64,000 nt of DNA from Azonexus sp. Lineage in GTDB: Bacteria; Pseudomonadota; Gammaproteobacteria; Burkholderiales; Rhodocyclaceae. The stretch spans positions 1 through 64,000 of the forward strand of contig JAGOBB010000005.1 of assembly GCA_017983615.1 (NCBI GenBank), given 5' to 3'. Below the pieces are notes generated by a model that did not search any database, was not told the DNA's origin, and worked only from the letters and a program-made list of their open reading frames with translations. Position numbers and translations under genes: made by a program. Below are positions 52,212-62,244 of the stretch, one piece after another. Numbering within the stretch: the first letter of the stretch is position 1; each line of letters starts with the position of its first letter.

Positions 52212-52220
52212 TGGGAAATT

Positions 52221-52254
52221 AAAAAGCGGGGGTCACCACGATGGCAAACCCCGC
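52221..52254 (-). terminator. Rho-independent terminator of hupB
   Basis: On the minus strand GCGGGGTT (52254-52247), 13-base loop, ACCCCCGC (52233-52226), then TTTTT. About 17 bp after the hupB stop. Confidence 0.85.
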
Positions 52255-52270
52255 ATTCCGTGTTACCGGA

Positions 52271-52570
52271 TTATTTTTTCTTGGCAGCGCTCTTCTTGGC
52301 GGCAACCGATGCCTTGAAAGCCGTACCTGCGGTGAACTTCGGCACCGTGGTTGCGGGAATCTTGAGCGTGGCGCCGGTCTTGGGATTCTTGCCGGTGCGC
52401 GCTGCGCGCTTGGCGGACTTGAAAGTACCGAAACCGACGAGAGTAACCGACTCTCCCTTGGTGACGGTCTTGACCACCGCGCCGATAATGGCAGTCAGCG
52501 CCTTATCGGCAGCAGCCTTGGTGATACCAGCTTCTTTTGCAGCAACTTCGACCAGCTCGGATTTATTCAT
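52271..52570 (-). CDS. hupB: DNA-binding protein HU
   Basis: 99 aa. MNKSELVEVAAKEAGITKAA opening, GFGTFKSAKRAARTGKNPKTG (HU signature and arm) and the KIPATTVPKF beta arm end. It has a Lys/Ala-rich tail (KKSAAKKK), slightly longer than E. coli HU, common in betaproteobacteria. Nucleoid protein. AGGAGG precedes the ATG. Confidence 0.96.
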   Translation of the reverse strand: MNKSELVEVAAKEAGITKAAADKALTAIIGAVVKTVTKGESVTLVGFGTFKSAKRAARTGKNPKTGATLKIPATTVPKFTAGTAFKASVAAKKSAAKKK

Positions 52571-52696
52571 CTAAGTGCCTCCTGTTACTTGTTTAAGATT
52601 AAGAAAACTGGCCGTTGGAACGGCAGCACGGTAAAAGTAGCATACCTTTTTGAATAAGTGTTGGCCCAGTGGGGCTTTATGGCCGCCCGGTCCGTG

Positions 52697-52731
52697 AATT
52701 TTTGTAATTTTCAGACGTCGACCGTAGCATT
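52697..52731 (-). repeat. Dispersed ATGCTACGGTC repeat, copy 13
   Basis: Core on the minus strand at 52720-52730, then GACGTCTG, AAAATT, ACAAAAATTC. Intergenic between napC and hupB. Confidence 0.9.
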
Positions 52732-52792
52732 TGCCCTGCAAAAGACAACCCCGGCCATGGGCCGGGGCAATCTTCATACTGCGAGGATGCGA

Positions 52793-53434
52793 TTATTTCT
52801 TCTCGGCAGCCTCGGCTGGCTCTGCCGGTTTTTCGCCATGCGAAATGGCGACTGCACCTTCGTTCTGCTTGCCGATATGCTGATCGATGGCCGGCAACTG
52901 GTGGGCAATACCCTTGTGGCAGTCGATACAGGTCTTGCCTTCGGTAAATGCCTGCGGGTGCATGCGCGCCGCCCGATTACCCTGCTCCGTGTAGTCCATG
53001 TAGTCATAGCGGTGACAGTTGCGGCATTCCTGCGAGTCGTTGGCCTTCATCCGCTTCCATTCGTTCTGTGCCAGCTGACCGCGCTTGGCATTGAACTTCT
53101 CAGGCGTATCGATGGTGCCAAGAATCTTGTGCAGCACTTCGTTGGAAGCCTGGATCTTGCGGATCATCTTCGGGCCCCATTCCTTGGGCACGTGGCAATC
53201 CGGGCAGGTGGCGCGAACGCCGGTCCGGTTGGTGTAGTGCACGGTGTTCTGGTATTCCTTGAAGACGTTTTCTTCCATCTCATGACAGGAAATACAGAAG
53301 GACTCCTTGTTGGTTGCTTCCAGCGCCCAGTTGAAACCGCCCCAGAAAACGATACCGGCCACGAACAGCAGCAGCGCCGAGACCAGACCGATCCGCTTGA
53401 CCCAAGTGGGCAAATATTTATCGAGACTCATCAT
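52793..53434 (-). CDS. napC: NapC/NirT tetrahaem cytochrome c
   Basis: 213 aa. An N-terminal membrane anchor (about 14-34) and four CxxCH haem sites: CISCH, CPDCH, CRNCH, CIDCH. It passes electrons from menaquinol/ubiquinol to the periplasmic NapAB. The C-terminal tail is rich in Glu, Ala and Lys. The ATG overlaps the napB stop by 4 bp. Last gene of napDABC. Confidence 0.95.
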   Translation of the reverse strand: MMSLDKYLPTWVKRIGLVSALLLFVAGIVFWGGFNWALEATNKESFCISCHEMEENVFKEYQNTVHYTNRTGVRATCPDCHVPKEWGPKMIRKIQASNEVLHKILGTIDTPEKFNAKRGQLAQNEWKRMKANDSQECRNCHRYDYMDYTEQGNRAARMHPQAFTEGKTCIDCHKGIAHQLPAIDQHIGKQNEGAVAISHGEKPAEPAEAAEKK

Positions 53435-53871
53435 TCCCCCTTCTTGGCAGCCGGTTTATAGGTATTTTCGACCAGCGGTTTGGCATCGAACTGCGGTACG
53501 TGGCACTGCATGCAGAAATAGCGACGGGGCGAGATATTGCCCAACTTCTTGTCTTCCCGGTCCAGGTAGTGCGACTTGGCGACCTTGGTCGCGCCAGTTT
53601 CCTCGGCGCGTTCCTTGGAGTGGCAGTCCATGCACTTGTTGAAGTTCTGCGTGATGTTGTAGCCCTTGACGCTGTGCGGGATCAGCGGCGGCTGCTTCTG
53701 GAAGTTGCGGGGAATGCTCTCCTTGTCCTTTTCAGGACGGAACATGTCGACCTTGGAATTTCCCTCGATCGAGACATTACCGATTTCATTCACCTTTTCC
53801 TGCGCGCCGACGCCGCCAACTCCCCCCAGGAGCATGCCTGCGGCCAAGGCCAGTGCAGTGATCAATCTCAT
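53431..53871 (-). CDS. napB: Periplasmic nitrate reductase dihaem subunit
   Basis: 146 aa with signal peptide (ending VGAQE). Two haem sites CMDCH and CMQCH, and the usual [20 protein letters not shown] block between. It relays electrons from NapC to NapA. GGAGG lies 8 bp before the ATG. A 7-bp GC hairpin (53891-53897 / 53907-53913) sits in the napA-napB gap. Confidence 0.95.
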   Translation of the reverse strand: MRLITALALAAGMLLGGVGGVGAQEKVNEIGNVSIEGNSKVDMFRPEKDKESIPRNFQKQPPLIPHSVKGYNITQNFNKCMDCHSKERAEETGATKVAKSHYLDREDKKLGNISPRRYFCMQCHVPQFDAKPLVENTYKPAAKKGE

Positions 53872-53942
53872 ATCATTTACCTCCGATGAACGGCCGGGGA
53901 GAACCGCCGGCCGCTTTGTCGATTATTTTTTCGTTGACCGGA

Positions 53943-56456
53943 TCAGGCCCGGGTCACCTTGACTGCACATTTCTTGTAGTCCGTTTCCTTGGAAATCGGG
54001 CAGGTCGCGTCGAGCGTCAGCTTGTTGATCAGGCGACCGGCGTCGAAGAAGGGCACGAAGACCAGCCCGCGCGGCGGCTTGTTGCGGCCCCGTGTTTCGA
54101 CGCGCAGCGTGATTTCGCCACGCCGGGAAGCCACCTTGACCTCCATGCCACGCTGCAAGCCACGCGCCTTGGCGTCGTCCGGATGCATGAACAGCACGGC
54201 ATCAGGGAAGGACTTGTACAGTTCAGGAACACGGCGCGTCATCGTGCCGGTATGCCAGTGCTCAAGCACGCGTCCGGTACTCAGCCAGAGGTCGAATTCC
54301 TTGTCCGGCGACTCGGCGGGCGGCTGGTAAGGCAACGCGAAAATCACAGCCTTGCCATCCTTGTGGCCGTAGAACTTCACGCCCTCGCCCTTCTTGACGT
54401 AGGGGTCGTAGCCTTCGCGGAAACGCCACAGCGTTTCCTTGCCGCCGACAACCGGCCAGCGCAGGCCGCGGGCCTGATGGTAGGTCTCGAACGGGGCCAA
54501 GTCGTGGCCGTGACCGCGACCGAACGCTGCGTATTCCTCGAACAGCCCCTTCTGGACATAGAAGCCGAAGTGCTTGGACTCGTCGTTGTCGAAACCGGCA
54601 GCCATTTCGCTGGTTTTGTATTTGTTGACCACGCCGTTGGCGAACAGGGCGTCGAACATCGTCTTGCCCTTCAGCTTTGGCGCCTTGGCAAGCAGTTCGG
54701 CTGGCCAGACTTCTTCCATCTTGAAGCGCTTGGCGAATTCCATGACCTGCCAGACGTCTGAACGGGCCTCGCCCGGCGCCTTGACCTGCTGGCGCCAGAA
54801 CTGGGTACGGCGTTCGGCATTGCCGTAGGCGCCTTCCTTTTCGACCCACATGGCGGTGGGCAGGATGAGGTCGGCGGCCATCGCCGAAACCGTCGGATAC
54901 GGATCGGAGACAACGATGAAGTTCTCCGGCTTGCGCCAGCCCGGGTACAGCTCTTCGTTGATGTTCGGACCGGCCTGCATGTTGTTGTTGCACTGCTGCC
55001 AGTAGAAATTGACCTTGCCGTCCTTCAGCGCACGGGCCATGGCCACGGCGTGGAAGCCGATCTTGTCGGGGATCGTGCCTTCCGGCAGGCCCCATAGCTC
55101 TTCGGTGTGCTTGCGGTGATCCGGGTTGGTGACGACCATGTCGGCCGGCAGGCGGTGGGCAAAGGTGCCGACTTCGCGCGCCGTGCCGCAGGCGGACGGC
55201 TGGCCGGTCAGCGAGAACGGGCTGTTGCCCGGCTCGGAAATCTTGCCGGTCAGCAGGTGGATGTTATAGACGAGGTTGTTGGCCCAGGTGCCGCGGGTGT
55301 GCTGGTTGAACCCCATGGTCCAGAAGGAGACGACCTTGACCTTGGGATCGGCATAGAGCTCGGCCAAGGTGTTCAGATCCTTGACCGAGACGCCGGACAG
55401 CTTGGAAACCTTCTCGGCGGTGTAGTCGGCAACGAACTTCTTGTACTCGTCGAAGGTGATCGCCTCGGACTTGCCGGTATCGCCCTTCGGCTTGCCGTCG
55501 GCGCCGGGATAACCATTGCTGGTCGCATCTTTTTCCAGGGCATGCGTCGGACGCAGGCCGTAGCCGATGTCGGTGGCGCTCTTCTTGAAGTTGATGTTCT
55601 TGGTGACGAAGTCCTGATTCACCTTGCCGTTCTGGATGATGTAGTTGGCGATGAAATTGAGGATCGCCAGGTCGGTCTGCGGCACGAAGGTCATCGGGAT
55701 GTCGGCCAACTCATACGAGCGGTGCTCGAAGGTCGACAACACGGCGACCTTGACGCCCTTGTTCGACAGCTTGCGGTCGGTGATGCGGGTCCACAGGATC
55801 GGGTGCATCTCGGCCATGTTCGAGCCCCACAACACGAAGGCGTCGGCATGCTCGATGTCGTCGTAGCAGCCCATCGGCTCGTCGATGCCAAAGGTGCGCA
55901 TGAAGCCGGCAACGGCCGAGGCCATGCAGTGGCGGGCATTGGGGTCGAGGTTATTGGTGCGGAAACCGGCTTTCATCAGCTTGGCGGCGGCATAGCCTTC
56001 CCAGACCGTCCATTGGCCGGAACCGAACATGGCCAGTCCATTCGGCCCCTTCTCCTTGAGGGTTGCCTTGGCCTTCTCTTCCATGATGTCGAATGCCTTG
56101 GTCCAGGAGATCGGCGTGAACTCGCCGTTCTTGTCGTACTTGCCGTCCTTCATGCGCAGCAGCGGCGTCTTGAGGCGGTCGGAGCCGTACATGATCTTGG
56201 ACAGGAAATAACCCTTGATACAGTTCAGACCACGATTGACCGGGGCATCCGGGTCGCCCTGGGTGGCCACCACGCGGCCCTCCTGGGTACCGACCAGGAC
56301 GCCGCAACCGGTGCCGCAGAAGCGGCAGGCAGCCTTGTCCCAGCGGATTTCGTCCTTGCCTTGGGCAAGGACGGTGGTCGGCGCAGACAAGCCTGCTGCC
56401 GAAATGGCCGCTGCGGCTGCGTTGGCCTTGATGAAATCGCGTCGATTGAGTTTCAC
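53943..56456 (-). CDS. napA: Periplasmic nitrate reductase catalytic subunit
   Basis: 837 aa, starting at a GTG that overlaps the napD stop. Twin-arginine signal [16 protein letters not shown] for folded export; [4Fe-4S] cysteines in [11 protein letters not shown] and the later RGLNCIKG; molybdenum ligand Cys in [17 protein letters not shown]. It reduces nitrate to nitrite with Mo-bis-MGD. No EFGH genes accompany it. Confidence 0.97.
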   Translation of the reverse strand: MKLNRRDFIKANAAAAAISAAGLSAPTTVLAQGKDEIRWDKAACRFCGTGCGVLVGTQEGRVVATQGDPDAPVNRGLNCIKGYFLSKIMYGSDRLKTPLLRMKDGKYDKNGEFTPISWTKAFDIMEEKAKATLKEKGPNGLAMFGSGQWTVWEGYAAAKLMKAGFRTNNLDPNARHCMASAVAGFMRTFGIDEPMGCYDDIEHADAFVLWGSNMAEMHPILWTRITDRKLSNKGVKVAVLSTFEHRSYELADIPMTFVPQTDLAILNFIANYIIQNGKVNQDFVTKNINFKKSATDIGYGLRPTHALEKDATSNGYPGADGKPKGDTGKSEAITFDEYKKFVADYTAEKVSKLSGVSVKDLNTLAELYADPKVKVVSFWTMGFNQHTRGTWANNLVYNIHLLTGKISEPGNSPFSLTGQPSACGTAREVGTFAHRLPADMVVTNPDHRKHTEELWGLPEGTIPDKIGFHAVAMARALKDGKVNFYWQQCNNNMQAGPNINEELYPGWRKPENFIVVSDPYPTVSAMAADLILPTAMWVEKEGAYGNAERRTQFWRQQVKAPGEARSDVWQVMEFAKRFKMEEVWPAELLAKAPKLKGKTMFDALFANGVVNKYKTSEMAAGFDNDESKHFGFYVQKGLFEEYAAFGRGHGHDLAPFETYHQARGLRWPVVGGKETLWRFREGYDPYVKKGEGVKFYGHKDGKAVIFALPYQPPAESPDKEFDLWLSTGRVLEHWHTGTMTRRVPELYKSFPDAVLFMHPDDAKARGLQRGMEVKVASRRGEITLRVETRGRNKPPRGLVFVPFFDAGRLINKLTLDATCPISKETDYKKCAVKVTRA

Positions 56457-56713
56457 GCCTGTACCTCCTCGGTATCTACTGATTCGTCGTCGCTGTATTG
56501 ATAGACCATGGCTACCGAGGCGACGCCGGGAATGCCATGCAGGGCTACATATTTGTCCGCAGCCGAATTCGTGTTGTCATCCTCCAGAGTAACGACCACC
56601 TTCCCCTCGGGACTCTGGGCATGTATCTCCACGCCGGGCATCGTGAGCAACGCGCGGCACGCCTCGTCGAGGCACTGCGGTGCGATGTGCAAAATGGCGC
56701 TGGATATGTTCAT
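56453..56713 (-). CDS. napD: NapD, chaperone for the NapA signal peptide
   Basis: 86 aa, usual length. [20 protein letters not shown] and the second half with [18 protein letters not shown] match NapD, a small ferredoxin-like fold that binds the NapA twin-arginine peptide until cofactor loading is done. The start is the ATG at 56713; codons upstream in the same frame cross the promoter region. First gene of the operon. Confidence 0.92.
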   Translation of the reverse strand: MNISSAILHIAPQCLDEACRALLTMPGVEIHAQSPEGKVVVTLEDDNTNSAADKYVALHGIPGVASVAMVYQYSDDESVDTEEVQA

Positions 56714-56789
56714 CCGACTCGACCTCCTAAGCATCGGCAGTCCACGACTGCCACGGGGGGCCATCTTGCCGGACCAAGTAGCTATTCCA

Positions 56790-56803
56790 TTGATTTGAAT
56801 CAA
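56790..56803 (-). promoter_or_regulatory. FNR/Anr-type box upstream of napDABC
   Basis: TTGAT-TTGA-ATCAA, a perfect palindromic match to the FNR consensus, centred about 83 bp before the napD ATG. If used as a class II site, transcription would start near 56755. It suggests oxygen-limited induction of nitrate reduction. It could also act on the divergent ahpC, about 200 bp away. Confidence 0.75.
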
Positions 56804-56997
56804 GCCCATACCGTAGTACGTGTCGAACTACTCCCAATGAACCGGCCTTTGCTACTACTTTGTAACTATGTGCGCCACCAATCATCAGATAGCCAAACCA
56901 AATTGATAGGATTGAAGCAATCAATTGGATCAATTTCAAGCTGCCGCCTAATATCCAATTCGTGTTCAACACCCAACCCTCTCAGGAGAAAAAAACC

Positions 56998-57561
56998 ATG
57001 TCGCTGATCAACACCCAGGTTCAACCGTTCAAGGCCCAGGCTTTCCATAACGGCAAGTTCATCGAAGTCACCGAAGCCAGCCTGAAGGGCAAATGGTCCG
57101 TCATGATCTTCATGCCGGCTGCCTTCACCTTCAACTGCCCAACCGAAATCGAGGACGCCGCCAACAACTACGCCGAGTTCCAGAAGGCCAACACCGAGGT
57201 GTACATCGTCACCACCGACACCCACTTCTCGCACAAGGTCTGGCACGAGACTTCGCCGGCCGTCAGCAAGGCCCAGTTCCCGCTGATCGGCGACCCGACG
57301 CACCAGCTCACCCGCGCTTTCGACGTGCATATCGACGCTGAAGGCCTGGCATTGCGCGGCACCTTCGTGATCAATCCGGACGGCGTGATCAAGACCGTTG
57401 AAATCCACTCCAACGAAATTGCCCGCGATGTGTCCGAGACCCTGCGTAAGCTGAAGGCCGCCCAGTACACCGCCAGCCACCCGAACGAAGTCTGCCCGGC
57501 CAAGTGGCACGAAGGCGAAGCCACCCTGGCCCCGTCGCTGGACCTGGTCGGCAAGATCTAA
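56998..57561 (+). CDS. ahpC: Alkyl hydroperoxide reductase subunit C (peroxiredoxin)
   Basis: 187 aa. Peroxidatic Cys47 in FTFNCPTE and resolving Cys166 in EVCPAKW; the decameric 2-Cys Prx of the AhpC-F system. It reduces H2O2 and organic peroxides in the cytoplasm. The start is the ATG at 56998 after CAGGAGA. ahpF follows after a long hairpin and a dispersed repeat copy. Confidence 0.97.
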   Translation: MSLINTQVQPFKAQAFHNGKFIEVTEASLKGKWSVMIFMPAAFTFNCPTEIEDAANNYAEFQKANTEVYIVTTDTHFSHKVWHETSPAVSKAQFPLIGDPTHQLTRAFDVHIDAEGLALRGTFVINPDGVIKTVEIHSNEIARDVSETLRKLKAAQYTASHPNEVCPAKWHEGEATLAPSLDLVGKI

Positions 57562-57563
57562 TA

Positions 57564-57629
57564 AGTCGTTAGTCGTTAGTTGCTAGTTGTTAGCGCTTGC
57601 TCGCAACTAGTAACTACCGACTAATAACT
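57564..57629. repeat. Long hairpin of tandem heptads after ahpC
   Basis: Left arm 57564-57589, right arm 57604-57629, 14-base loop. The 26-bp stem has 22 Watson-Crick pairs and two G-T pairs. Each arm is built of 7-mers (TTAGTCG, TTAGTTG, CTAGTTG; CAACTAG, TAACTAC, CGACTAA). It begins 3 bp after the ahpC stop and is followed by a run of six T at 57644. It may terminate or attenuate transcription before ahpF. Related to the heptads beside secA. Confidence 0.8.
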
Positions 57630-57633
57630 CGCA

Positions 57634-57668
57634 GATTTCAGTGCTTTTTTCCGGCCGACCGTAGCATT
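57634..57668 (-). repeat. Dispersed ATGCTACGGTC repeat, copy 14
   Basis: Core on the minus strand at 57657-57667, then GGCCGG, six A, GCACTG. Intergenic between ahpC and ahpF; on the plus strand the A-tract is a T-tract just after the heptad hairpin. Confidence 0.9.
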
Positions 57669-57718
57669 TGTCCCTGGCCGGGAAAAACCAGTGAAATTGA
57701 AGTCAGGGAGAAAATAAT

Positions 57719-59260
57719 ATGCTCGACGCCAACATCAAGGCCCAATTGACGGCCTACCTTGAAAAGCTGCAACGCCCGATCGAACTGGTCGCCTCGCTCG
57801 ACGACAGCGCCAAGGCCGGCGAAATGCGCGACCTGCTCGCCGACATCGCCAGCCTATCCGCCAAGGTCAGCCTGCGCGAGGACGGTACCGCCGCACTTCG
57901 TCCCTCTTTCGCCGTCGGCCTGCCCGGCGAAGCGCCGCGCATCCACTTCGCCGGCATCCCGATGGGCCACGAATTCACCTCGCTGGTCCTTGCCCTGCTG
58001 CAGACCGGTGGCCATCCGCCGAAGGTCGACGCTGCCGTCATCGAAGCCATCAAGGCCCTGCCCGGCAGCTTCAATTTCGAGACCTTCATCTCGCTGTCCT
58101 GCCACAACTGCCCCGACGTCGTTCAGGCACTGAACCTGATGGCCGTGCTCAATCCCGGCGTGACCAGCACGATGATCGATGGCGGCATGTTCCAGGACTT
58201 GGTCAATGAACGCCAGATCATGGCCGTGCCGACCACCTGGCTGAATGGCGCCGAATTCGGCGCCGGCCGGATGCTGATCGAGGAAATCCTCGCCAAGGTC
58301 GATACCGGCGCTGCCGCCCGTGCCGCCGAAGAGCTCGCCAAAAAAGACGCCTTCGACGTGCTCGTCGTCGGCGGCGGCCCGGCCGGCGCTGCGGCGGCCA
58401 TCTACGCGGCCCGCAAAGGCATCCGCACTGGCATCGTCGCCGAACGCTTCGGCGGTCAGGTCATGGACACGCTGGGCATCGAGAACTTCATCTCGGTCAG
58501 CCACACCGAAGGGCCGAAGCTGGTCGCCGCGCTGGAACAGCACGTCAAGGATTACGACGTCGATGTGATGAACCTGCAGCGCGCTGCAAAATTGATTCCG
58601 GGCGATCTGATCGAAGTGCAGCTGGAGAACGGCGCGACCTTGAAGAGCAAGTCGGTCATCCTCGCCACCGGCGCCCGCTGGCGCGAAATGAACGTGCCCG
58701 GCGAGCAGGAATACAAGGCCAAGGGCGTCTGCTTCTGCCCGCACTGCGACGGCCCGCTGTTCAAGGGCAAGCGCGTCGCGGTGATCGGCGGCGGCAACTC
58801 CGGCGTCGAGGCGGCGATCGACCTGGCCGGCCTGGTCGCTCACGTCACGCTGCTCGAATTCGCCGACACGCTGCGCGCCGACGCCGTGCTGCAGAACAAG
58901 CTGAACAGCTTGGCCAACGTCACCGTGATCAAGTCGGCGCAGACCACCGAAGTGACCGGCGACGGCCAGAAGGTGAACGGCCTGACCTACAAGGACCGGC
59001 TGACCGACGACGTCAAACACGTCGAACTGGAAGGCATCTTCGTTCAGATCGGCCTGCTGCCCAACACCGACTGGCTGAAAGGCACGGTTAACCTGAGCCG
59101 CTTCGGCGAAATCGAAATCGACGCCAAGGGCCAGACCTCCGTGCCCGGCGTCTTCGCAGCCGGCGACTGCACGACCGTGCCGTACAAGCAGATTGTCATT
59201 GCCATGGGGGCCGGCGCAACGGCCTCGCTGAGTGCCTTCGATCACCTGATCCGCAGTTGA
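57719..59260 (+). CDS. ahpF: Alkyl hydroperoxide reductase subunit F
   Basis: 513 aa flavoprotein. The N-terminal tandem thioredoxin-fold domain has the CHNC active site ([12 protein letters not shown]); then come the FAD motif [21 protein letters not shown], the catalytic CPHC in [14 protein letters not shown], the NAD motif [14 protein letters not shown] and the C-terminal FAD motif GVFAAGDCT. It transfers electrons from NADH to AhpC. 157 bp after ahpC. Confidence 0.97.
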   Translation: MLDANIKAQLTAYLEKLQRPIELVASLDDSAKAGEMRDLLADIASLSAKVSLREDGTAALRPSFAVGLPGEAPRIHFAGIPMGHEFTSLVLALLQTGGHPPKVDAAVIEAIKALPGSFNFETFISLSCHNCPDVVQALNLMAVLNPGVTSTMIDGGMFQDLVNERQIMAVPTTWLNGAEFGAGRMLIEEILAKVDTGAAARAAEELAKKDAFDVLVVGGGPAGAAAAIYAARKGIRTGIVAERFGGQVMDTLGIENFISVSHTEGPKLVAALEQHVKDYDVDVMNLQRAAKLIPGDLIEVQLENGATLKSKSVILATGARWREMNVPGEQEYKAKGVCFCPHCDGPLFKGKRVAVIGGGNSGVEAAIDLAGLVAHVTLLEFADTLRADAVLQNKLNSLANVTVIKSAQTTEVTGDGQKVNGLTYKDRLTDDVKHVELEGIFVQIGLLPNTDWLKGTVNLSRFGEIEIDAKGQTSVPGVFAAGDCTTVPYKQIVIAMGAGATASLSAFDHLIRS

Positions 59261-59266
59261 TCGCCG

Positions 59267-59294
59267 CTGGCGCCGGGCAACTCCCCGGCGTCAG
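59267..59294. terminator. Bidirectional hairpin between ahpF and the NuoM-like gene
   Basis: 11-bp stem CTGGCGCCGGG / CCCGGCGTCAG (one G-T pair), 6-base loop, between convergent genes and partly covering the NuoM-like stop codon. No T-tract on either side, so termination would be weak or the structure only protects 3' ends. Confidence 0.45.
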
Positions 59295-60748
59295 CGCCCC
59301 AGGCCGGCCGCCCAGGCCTCCGAAGCCGGGCGGACGACCTCGATCCACGGCCCGGGGTAGACGCCGATGCCGACGATCATCACGATGATCGCGACCACGA
59401 CCAGCCATTCGCGCGGTCGCAGGTCGCTGGCCTGGGCGACGGTCTCCCGCTCGACCGGGCCGAAGAAGGCCTGCCGGTAGAGCGCCAGGAAGCTGCCGGC
59501 GGCGATGGCCAGCCCGAACAGCGCGGCCATGCCGGCACCGGTATGGCTGTGCAGGGCCGCGATGATGAGCATGAATTCGCCGGGGAAGCTGCTGGTGCCG
59601 GGCATGCCGACGCCAGCCAAACCGCAGATCAGAAAACCGGTGGCCAGCATCGGCATCGTCTTCGCCGCGCCACCCAGTGCGTGGATATCCGTCGAACCGG
59701 TGCGCTGGCGCAGGAATTCAAGCAGCACGAAAGCGCCGCCGGTCGCCACCGAGAAGCTGAGCAGCAAAGACACTGCCCCCTGCGCGCCCTGCGCCGTATA
59801 GGAGGCCAGCCCGAGCACGGCCAGCCCGACGTGGCAGATGCTGGCATAGGCCAGCGCAACGCGTAGATTGCTCTGGGCCAGCATGCCGACCGCGCCGTAG
59901 AGAATGGCCACCGTGCCCAGACCGGCCAGCAGCCAGTGCAGGTCGAGCGCTGCCTGCGGCGCCAGTGGCACGGCGAAGCGGATCAGGCCGAAGGCGCCGA
60001 GCTTGAGGCCAACCAGCAGGGCGGTCAGCGAACCGGGCGCGGCCAGCGAGAACTGCGGCAGCCAGGTGTGCAGCGGGACCAGCGGCACCTTGACGCCAAA
60101 ACCGAGCAGGCAGAGCAGGAAGACCGCTGTCTGCGTCGACCGCGGCAGCGGCGCGGCGAGCAGGGCCATCAGGTCGAAGGTCGGCACCGGCTGGCTGGCA
60201 GCCAGGATGACGATGGCCAGCAGCAGCGGAATGCCGCCGGCCAGCATGATCAAAAAATAGCGCGTCGCCGCCGCCCCACCGCCCGCGGTGACGCCCCAGC
60301 GGCCGAGCAGGAAGTAGATCGGAACCAGCGTCAGCTCCCAGAAAACGAAGAACAGCGCTGTATCCAGTGCGCAGAAGATGCCCAGCGTCGCCGTCTGGAG
60401 CAGCAGCAGCAGGCTGTAATAGAGCCGCGGCGCCGCGCGCACCGCGTTCCAGCCGGCGACCAGCGAGCCGAGGAAGAGCAGCGCAGTGGCCGGCAGGAAA
60501 AGCACCGACAGGCCATCGACGGCGAGCAGATAATGGATGTTCAAGCTGCCGATCCACACCGCCCGCTCGACCAACTGGAAGCGCTCGCCGGAAGGAACAT
60601 AGGCAAGCAGCACGGCGGTGGACCACAGCAGCGCCGCCAGCATCGCCAGCGCCGCGACATGGCGGGCGGCGCGCGCCGGCAGCAGCCAGAGCAACGCAGC
60701 CCCGGCCAGCGGCAGAAAAATCAGCATCGACAGCAGTGGCAGGTTCAT
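59291..60748 (-). CDS. NuoM-like proton-translocating antiporter subunit
   Basis: 485 aa, about 14 membrane segments. Proton_antipo_M family: the Glu of FFVFWELTLVPIYFLLG and the Lys of GFGVKVPLVPLHTWLPQ match the key Glu/Lys of NuoM/NdhD; FPGEFMLI and YRQAFFG occur late. No other complex I subunits (NuoA-K) are nearby. With the two following related proteins and the DUF2309-like end it is better read as part of a dedicated ion or carbon pump. Last gene on the minus strand; overlaps the next gene by 4 bp. Confidence 0.88.
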   Translation of the reverse strand: MNLPLLSMLIFLPLAGAALLWLLPARAARHVAALAMLAALLWSTAVLLAYVPSGERFQLVERAVWIGSLNIHYLLAVDGLSVLFLPATALLFLGSLVAGWNAVRAAPRLYYSLLLLLQTATLGIFCALDTALFFVFWELTLVPIYFLLGRWGVTAGGGAAATRYFLIMLAGGIPLLLAIVILAASQPVPTFDLMALLAAPLPRSTQTAVFLLCLLGFGVKVPLVPLHTWLPQFSLAAPGSLTALLVGLKLGAFGLIRFAVPLAPQAALDLHWLLAGLGTVAILYGAVGMLAQSNLRVALAYASICHVGLAVLGLASYTAQGAQGAVSLLLSFSVATGGAFVLLEFLRQRTGSTDIHALGGAAKTMPMLATGFLICGLAGVGMPGTSSFPGEFMLIIAALHSHTGAGMAALFGLAIAAGSFLALYRQAFFGPVERETVAQASDLRPREWLVVVAIIVMIVGIGVYPGPWIEVVRPASEAWAAGLGR

Positions 60749-62244
60749 CGCACGAACCTCGCCGCGGCGGCCTGGCTGGCCGTTTCGGTCAGGTATAGCC
60801 AGGGCTCGGTGAAAAAGCCGATGGCGAGCATGGCGGCCAGCGCGATGCCGCAGACGACGTATTCCATGGGCAGCGTCTTGTCGACGTCGTGGCCGCCCTC
60901 CTTGGCCTGCGACAGGAAAGCCCGCTGAAAAGCCCAGAGCAGGAAGCCGGCCGCCGCAACGTTGCCGAGCGCGGTCGCCACCGTGGGCAACGCGCCGAAC
61001 TTGTCGATCGACGCCTCGAGGATCAGGTGGGCGGCGTCGAAGCCGGGCGTGCCGGGCATGCCGACAATGGCCAGGCCAAAGGTCAGGAAGGCGATGGCGA
61101 GGAAGGGGATGCGTTCGAACAGGCCGGATAGTTCGTGCAGTTCGGTCGTCCCGGTGCGCCGGAAGACGAAGCCGACGATGAACCACATGCCGGTCACCGC
61201 CAGCCCGAAGTTGGCGGCCAGCAGCATGGCGCCCTGGATGCCCGACTCGTGCAGGCTGAACAGGCCGATGACCAGCAGGCTGGTGTGACTGACCACGGCA
61301 AAGGCGAGCAGCCGGCGCAGGTTACTTTGCTGGAAGGCGAGCGCCGCCGTGAAGAAAACGCCGGCCATGGCGAAGCCGACGACGTAGGGCTGCCAGGTCT
61401 GGACCGCACCCGGCGTCAGCGGCAGGACGAAGCGCAGCATGCCGTAGATACCGACCTTGACCCCGACCATCAGCGCCGGGGCGACGGCGATCAGGCCGTG
61501 CTGCGCCATGTTGGGCAACCAGCCGTGCAGCGGAAAGAGCGGCGTGCGCACGGCCAGCCCGTAGAACAGCAGGTAGAAGGCCGCCGTCTGGAACTTGCCG
61601 ACCGGAATGACACCGGCCAGGTCGAACAGATCGAAACTCCAGCGCCCGCCGGTCGCCTCGGCATGGCCCCAGCCGAGCACCAGGCAGCCAGCCGCGAACA
61701 GCGCCCAGCCGAAGGCCTGATACTGGACGAAACGCGCCAGCGCCTGGATTTCGGCGCGCGACGAAGCCCAGCGGCGCAGCAAGTAAACGACCGACCACAA
61801 CTCCAGCGCTGAAAAAGCGGCGAACCACGCCACATTGACCGTGACCAGCATCCCGATCAGCCCGGCCTCGGCCAGCAGCAGCACGGCAAACAGCCGGCCC
61901 GGCGAGATCATGCCGCGACTCATGCCGTACAGCGTCATCAGCAGGGTCAGCAATGCCGTCGACAACACAAAGAGCAGGCTGAGGCCATCAACGGCGACAT
62001 GGTAGGCCAGCGGTGCGAAGCGTTCGGCCAGTTGCAGCGCCGGCGACAGCGGATTGATCCGGCTGACGACAATGATCGCCAGTCCCAACTCGGCGAGCGC
62101 GAAGACCTTGCCGAGCAGCACGGCGCTGGCCCGCTCCTTCAAGGCATAGACGACGGCGGCGCCGATCAGCGGCAGCAGCTGCAGACAAAGCAGCAGCGGC
62201 AGGCCGGCCTGCTCGTTCCAGAAGATTTCGCGCAGCCCGTTCAT
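60745..62244 (-). CDS. NuoN/NuoM-like proton-translocating antiporter subunit
   Basis: 499 aa polytopic protein with the Proton_antipo_M core: NVAWFAAFSALELWSVVYLLRR with its central Glu, FYGLAVRTPLFPLHGWLPN and QQSNLRRLLAFAVVSHTSLLV. In the third segment group the usual Lys of KxPLFP is Arg (VRTPLFP), which may alter coupling. I start at the ATG 62244, overlapping the NuoL-like stop. Middle gene of the cluster. Confidence 0.85.
   Translation of the reverse strand: MNGLREIFWNEQAGLPLLLCLQLLPLIGAAVVYALKERASAVLLGKVFALAELGLAIIVVSRINPLSPALQLAERFAPLAYHVAVDGLSLLFVLSTALLTLLMTLYGMSRGMISPGRLFAVLLLAEAGLIGMLVTVNVAWFAAFSALELWSVVYLLRRWASSRAEIQALARFVQYQAFGWALFAAGCLVLGWGHAEATGGRWSFDLFDLAGVIPVGKFQTAAFYLLFYGLAVRTPLFPLHGWLPNMAQHGLIAVAPALMVGVKVGIYGMLRFVLPLTPGAVQTWQPYVVGFAMAGVFFTAALAFQQSNLRRLLAFAVVSHTSLLVIGLFSLHESGIQGAMLLAANFGLAVTGMWFIVGFVFRRTGTTELHELSGLFERIPFLAIAFLTFGLAIVGMPGTPGFDAAHLILEASIDKFGALPTVATALGNVAAAGFLLWAFQRAFLSQAKEGGHDVDKTLPMEYVVCGIALAAMLAIGFFTEPWLYLTETASQAAAARFVR

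Noticed and set aside
56900-56950. Possible OxyR site upstream of ahpC (GATAG...GATC half-sites)
   Set aside because: Only the first tetramer fits ATAG-N7-CTAT spacing well; too weak to report as a site.
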